Below, piece after piece: positions 62,168 to 64,000 of a DNA stretch of 64,000 bases; positions within the stretch are counted from its first letter, which is position 1; the number at the start of each line of letters is the position of its first letter. Origin of the DNA: an uncultured Muribaculaceae bacterium (GTDB lineage: Bacteria; Bacteroidota; Bacteroidia; Bacteroidales; Muribaculaceae). The DNA lies in NCBI GenBank assembly GCA_910579995.1, contig CAJTWH010000003.1, positions 1 through 64,000 of the forward strand, read 5' to 3'. The notes beneath the pieces are model-generated. The model worked only from the letters and a program-made list of their open reading frames with translations, ran no database searches and was not told where the DNA came from. The position numbers were made by a program, and so were the translations under genes.

Positions 62168-62198
62168 CAAATATAAGCTATTTTTTCAAAACAGCAAA
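62168..62198 (-). promoter_or_regulatory. Small RNA promoter: TTTG - 19 bp - TATATTTG
   Basis: The minus-strand -7 TATATTTG (62168-62175) is a perfect consensus and TTTG (62195-62198) is exactly 19 bp upstream. Confidence 0.75.
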
Positions 62199-62221
62199 AT
62201 CCAACAGCTGTTTTGAAAAAA
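62181..62221. repeat. Perfect 15-bp inverted repeat over the small RNA -33 region
   Basis: TTTTTTCAAAACAGC (62181-62195) and GCTGTTTTGAAAAAA (62207-62221) are perfect reverse complements 11 nt apart, and the -33 TTTG lies at the edge of the left arm. It could be an operator or a terminator of the radical SAM gene. Confidence 0.7.
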
Positions 62222-62320
62222 GAATCAGCCAAGAATCACGGCCTTTACACAACTGTCAGCTGATAAATAATACATAGAACGTCATTCCAACAAATGAAAT
62301 GAATATTGAAGAAGTCCTGA

Positions 62321-63658
62321 TTACAACTTATACGACAGTTTCTCACAAATATATCCGATTCTGTTGAAACCCACTAAAGCACAGAGGCGTTCTGTTAGTT
62401 TACCATATTTACGATACAGTAAATTGAATAGAATATATCCGATGGACTGATGCTTTGGTAGACGTTTGATTATATTTTTAATAGAATAGATATCTTGGTA
62501 TATTTTCAGATACCCTGACTTTAAAATAATCGGCGACATTCTCTTGGGAGAGAAAACCACTTCGGATGTCGTGTAAAGTGTGTGGTCCTCCGAAGTGATT
62601 CGTCCTTCGTGCTTCATTCTGGCATGCTGCGCGGTGCCCGGATAAGGTGTGAGTATATGAGATGTTACTGTTTCTATTTTGTTTTTTACAATCCAGTCAA
62701 GGGTACGAGAGAAAGTCGTTTCGTCGTCGTCATCAAGCCCAAATACGAAGCTGGCGTTTATCATAATTCCCCGCTTATGTATCTCTGACACCAAATATTC
62801 GTAGCGAGAAATGTTATTTTGGCCTTTGTTAGCAGTTTTAATGGAGTTTTCATTTATGCTTTCAAACCCGATAAAAAGCCCTTGACAACCGCTGTCTTTC
62901 ATCAAGTCAAGCATTCCGGGAATGTCAATAATATTTGCAGATACTGCTGCATTCCATTTGATTTTTAACGGTTTAATACGTTGAAGAAACTCAAAAGTCC
63001 ATTTTGGGTTTCCGATGAAGTTGTCATCAATAAACATTATATGGCGTCTTCGCAGAGTCATTATATCAGCAATGACATCGTCAACATTACGATTGACGAA
63101 TGAGTATCTGATATTTTCTGTACTGTTGTAGCAAAATTCGCATTTAAAGGGACAACCCCTGCTTGCACTGACTACATTGACATAAAGATATTTACGATAA
63201 TCTATCATGTCATAAGCTGGAGAAAGGATCTCGTCAGGTTTTAGCCGGCAACATCGGTAGGTTGTATTAAGGGTACCCTTACTTAAATCATCTATTATTT
63301 GAGGCCATGTACCCTCGGCGAAACCTATGCACAGCACGTCGAAATATTCCCTCGCCGATTCCGGACAGGAAGTAATCTGTATGCCCCCGGCAACCACCGG
63401 TACTCCTCGTTTCCGAAACTCCCTCCCTATTTCAATTGCACGGGGCAATGTGTCTACAGTGACAGTGATTCCGACAATGTCGGTCGGCTGATCATAGTTG
63501 ATACAATCATCAACGTTCTCATTGAGAATTAAAACCTCATTACCCTTTCGAACTGTTTGCGCTACGGTCAACAAGCCTAATGAGGGAGCCATACGTGTCT
63601 TTAGCTTTGTATCCATAGGCCTCATTTGCATCCGAGGCTGAATCAATGTTATTTTCAT
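62321..63658 (-). CDS. B12-binding-domain radical SAM protein
   Basis: 445 residues. N-terminal cobalamin-binding-type Rossmann domain (about 1-140; IVGITVTVDTLPRAIEIGREFRKRG). Then a radical SAM barrel with the cluster motif GCPFKCEFC near residue 170, MFIDDNFIGNPKWTFEFL, and GCQGLFIGFESIN. The C-terminal domain is unassigned. Such enzymes methylate or rearrange unactivated carbons or build lipids; the substrate cannot be deduced. Single gene without clear partners. Confidence 0.88.
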   Translation of the reverse strand: MKITLIQPRMQMRPMDTKLKTRMAPSLGLLTVAQTVRKGNEVLILNENVDDCINYDQPTDIVGITVTVDTLPRAIEIGREFRKRGVPVVAGGIQITSCPESAREYFDVLCIGFAEGTWPQIIDDLSKGTLNTTYRCCRLKPDEILSPAYDMIDYRKYLYVNVVSASRGCPFKCEFCYNSTENIRYSFVNRNVDDVIADIMTLRRRHIMFIDDNFIGNPKWTFEFLQRIKPLKIKWNAAVSANIIDIPGMLDLMKDSGCQGLFIGFESINENSIKTANKGQNNISRYEYLVSEIHKRGIMINASFVFGLDDDDETTFSRTLDWIVKNKIETVTSHILTPYPGTAQHARMKHEGRITSEDHTLYTTSEVVFSPKRMSPIILKSGYLKIYQDIYSIKNIIKRLPKHQSIGYILFNLLYRKYGKLTERLCALVGFNRIGYICEKLSYKL

Positions 63659-63910
63659 TTCAAATTCAAATATTTATACCAATACATATATTTCCTATTT
63701 CGCAGGTAATTCAGATTATGGCCGTTAGATATATTGTTTTATACAAACAAAATTACAAATTATATTTGATATACAATTAATTCATATTGTTGTTTTGTCC
63801 AAAAGAAAGTGCCAAGAAACTCAATTCTAAATTTATGTATTTAAATATTAAATAATCTTTATTATTTAAAATCTTTATCGTTTTTGCTTGGCACATTCGG
63901 CGGTTTATTC

Positions 63911-63918
63911 TAATTTTG
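63911..63918 (+). promoter_or_regulatory. -7 box TAATTTTG
   Basis: A perfect consensus 31 bp before the ATG at 63950; TTTG at 63883-63886 is a distant -33 candidate. The interval 63659-63910 is AT-rich with a short hairpin (TAAATAAT/ATTATTTA) and no gene. Confidence 0.6.
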
Positions 63919-63949
63919 CCATAAGTCTTATAGCTTAAAACATTATATA

Positions 63950-64000
63950 ATGAAAAACATAAAAAGAGCATTCTGCATGCTCGCCATGGCCGGAATCCTC
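63950..64000 (+). CDS. Start of a secreted protein (partial, runs off window)
   Basis: Only 17 codons are visible: KNIKRAFCMLAMAGIL after the start Met, a positively charged then hydrophobic N-terminus typical of a signal peptide. A consensus promoter lies upstream. Nothing can be said about the mature protein. Confidence 0.6.
   Translation, partial: MKNIKRAFCMLAMAGIL

Noticed and set aside
61955..62232. 71- and 84-aa minus-strand ORFs in the small RNA region
   Set aside because: They start at or before the promoter of the structured RNA and cover paired stems; translation products have no domain.
63777..63971. 64-aa minus-strand ORF
   Set aside because: AT-rich, overlaps the promoter and start of the plus-strand secreted gene, no supporting features.

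Overview
The window looks like the chromosome of a gut Bacteroidales, most probably a Muribaculaceae-like member of the Bacteroidota. Evidence: a recurrent TAnnTTTG -7 promoter box, often with an upstream TTTG, in front of most transcription units; a Bat (Bacteroides aerotolerance) operon; the gene order parA-parB-DUF5683-mltD; FISUMP-type lipoproteins; a DcaP-like porin; and a thrS-infC-rpmI-rplT cluster. Genus-level placement is an inference. GC is moderate, and higher in the left 9.5 kb.

1-9.5 kb is one end of an integrated phage-like element. A tyrosine recombinase (8016-9479, minus) marks its right side. Leftward from 6360 runs a cassette of three minus-strand genes: a 161-aa glycine-zipper protein, a 395-aa coiled-coil protein and a giant polyvalent protein cut by the window start. 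Its size order and make-up resemble the ejection (internal virion) proteins of podoviruses. Divergently, a small KGTPNK-type protein resembles phage terminase small subunits. Between it and the integrase lie about 830 bp without a convincing gene. This stretch holds 11-bp-periodic CCCC arrays, each closed by the same 15-bp palindrome, and then a cluster of perfect hairpins. It is the most unusual DNA in the window. Recurrent short hairpins are also embedded in frame in the large phage genes.

9.9-17.3 kb (minus) is a parA-parB-DUF5683-mltD-OPT transporter-MATE exporter operon (chromosome segregation, cell wall, transport). 17.5-19.2 kb (plus) carries a HAD phosphatase and an OmpA-domain protein. 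19.3-21.1 kb (minus) is tpiA, a SPOR protein and folE. 21.2-26.9 kb (minus) is a complete RND tripartite efflux operon. 26.9-28.6 kb has a DUF2007-Usp-Usp fusion, a 165-bp MITE-like inverted-repeat element and a small HTH protein.

28.7-37.1 kb (minus) is the full MoxR-DUF58-BatA/B/C/D/E operon. 37.3-41.6 kb has an S1-domain protein divergent from rsmG and a metallo-beta-lactamase-fold hydrolase, then a porin and a small secreted protein. 41.8-45.1 kb is the translation cluster thrS-infC-rpmI-rplT, followed by nifJ (pyruvate:ferredoxin oxidoreductase). 49.0-51.6 kb holds an alpha/beta hydrolase with two unrecognised genes. Then come a decayed DUF5131 gene, a MarR-GNAT fusion with a strong operator plus cupin, and a GNAT/nitroreductase pair.

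55-57.8 kb is xylB-xylA (xylose use), followed by a tRNA-Leu(UAG). 58-61.9 kb is a four-gene envelope operon: a coiled-coil lipoprotein, a LysM plus beta-barrel protein, and two FISUMP lipoproteins. Upstream of it is a promoter-to-terminator structured RNA of about 240 nt whose fold resembles 6S RNA. The window ends with a B12-binding radical SAM gene and the start of a secreted protein.
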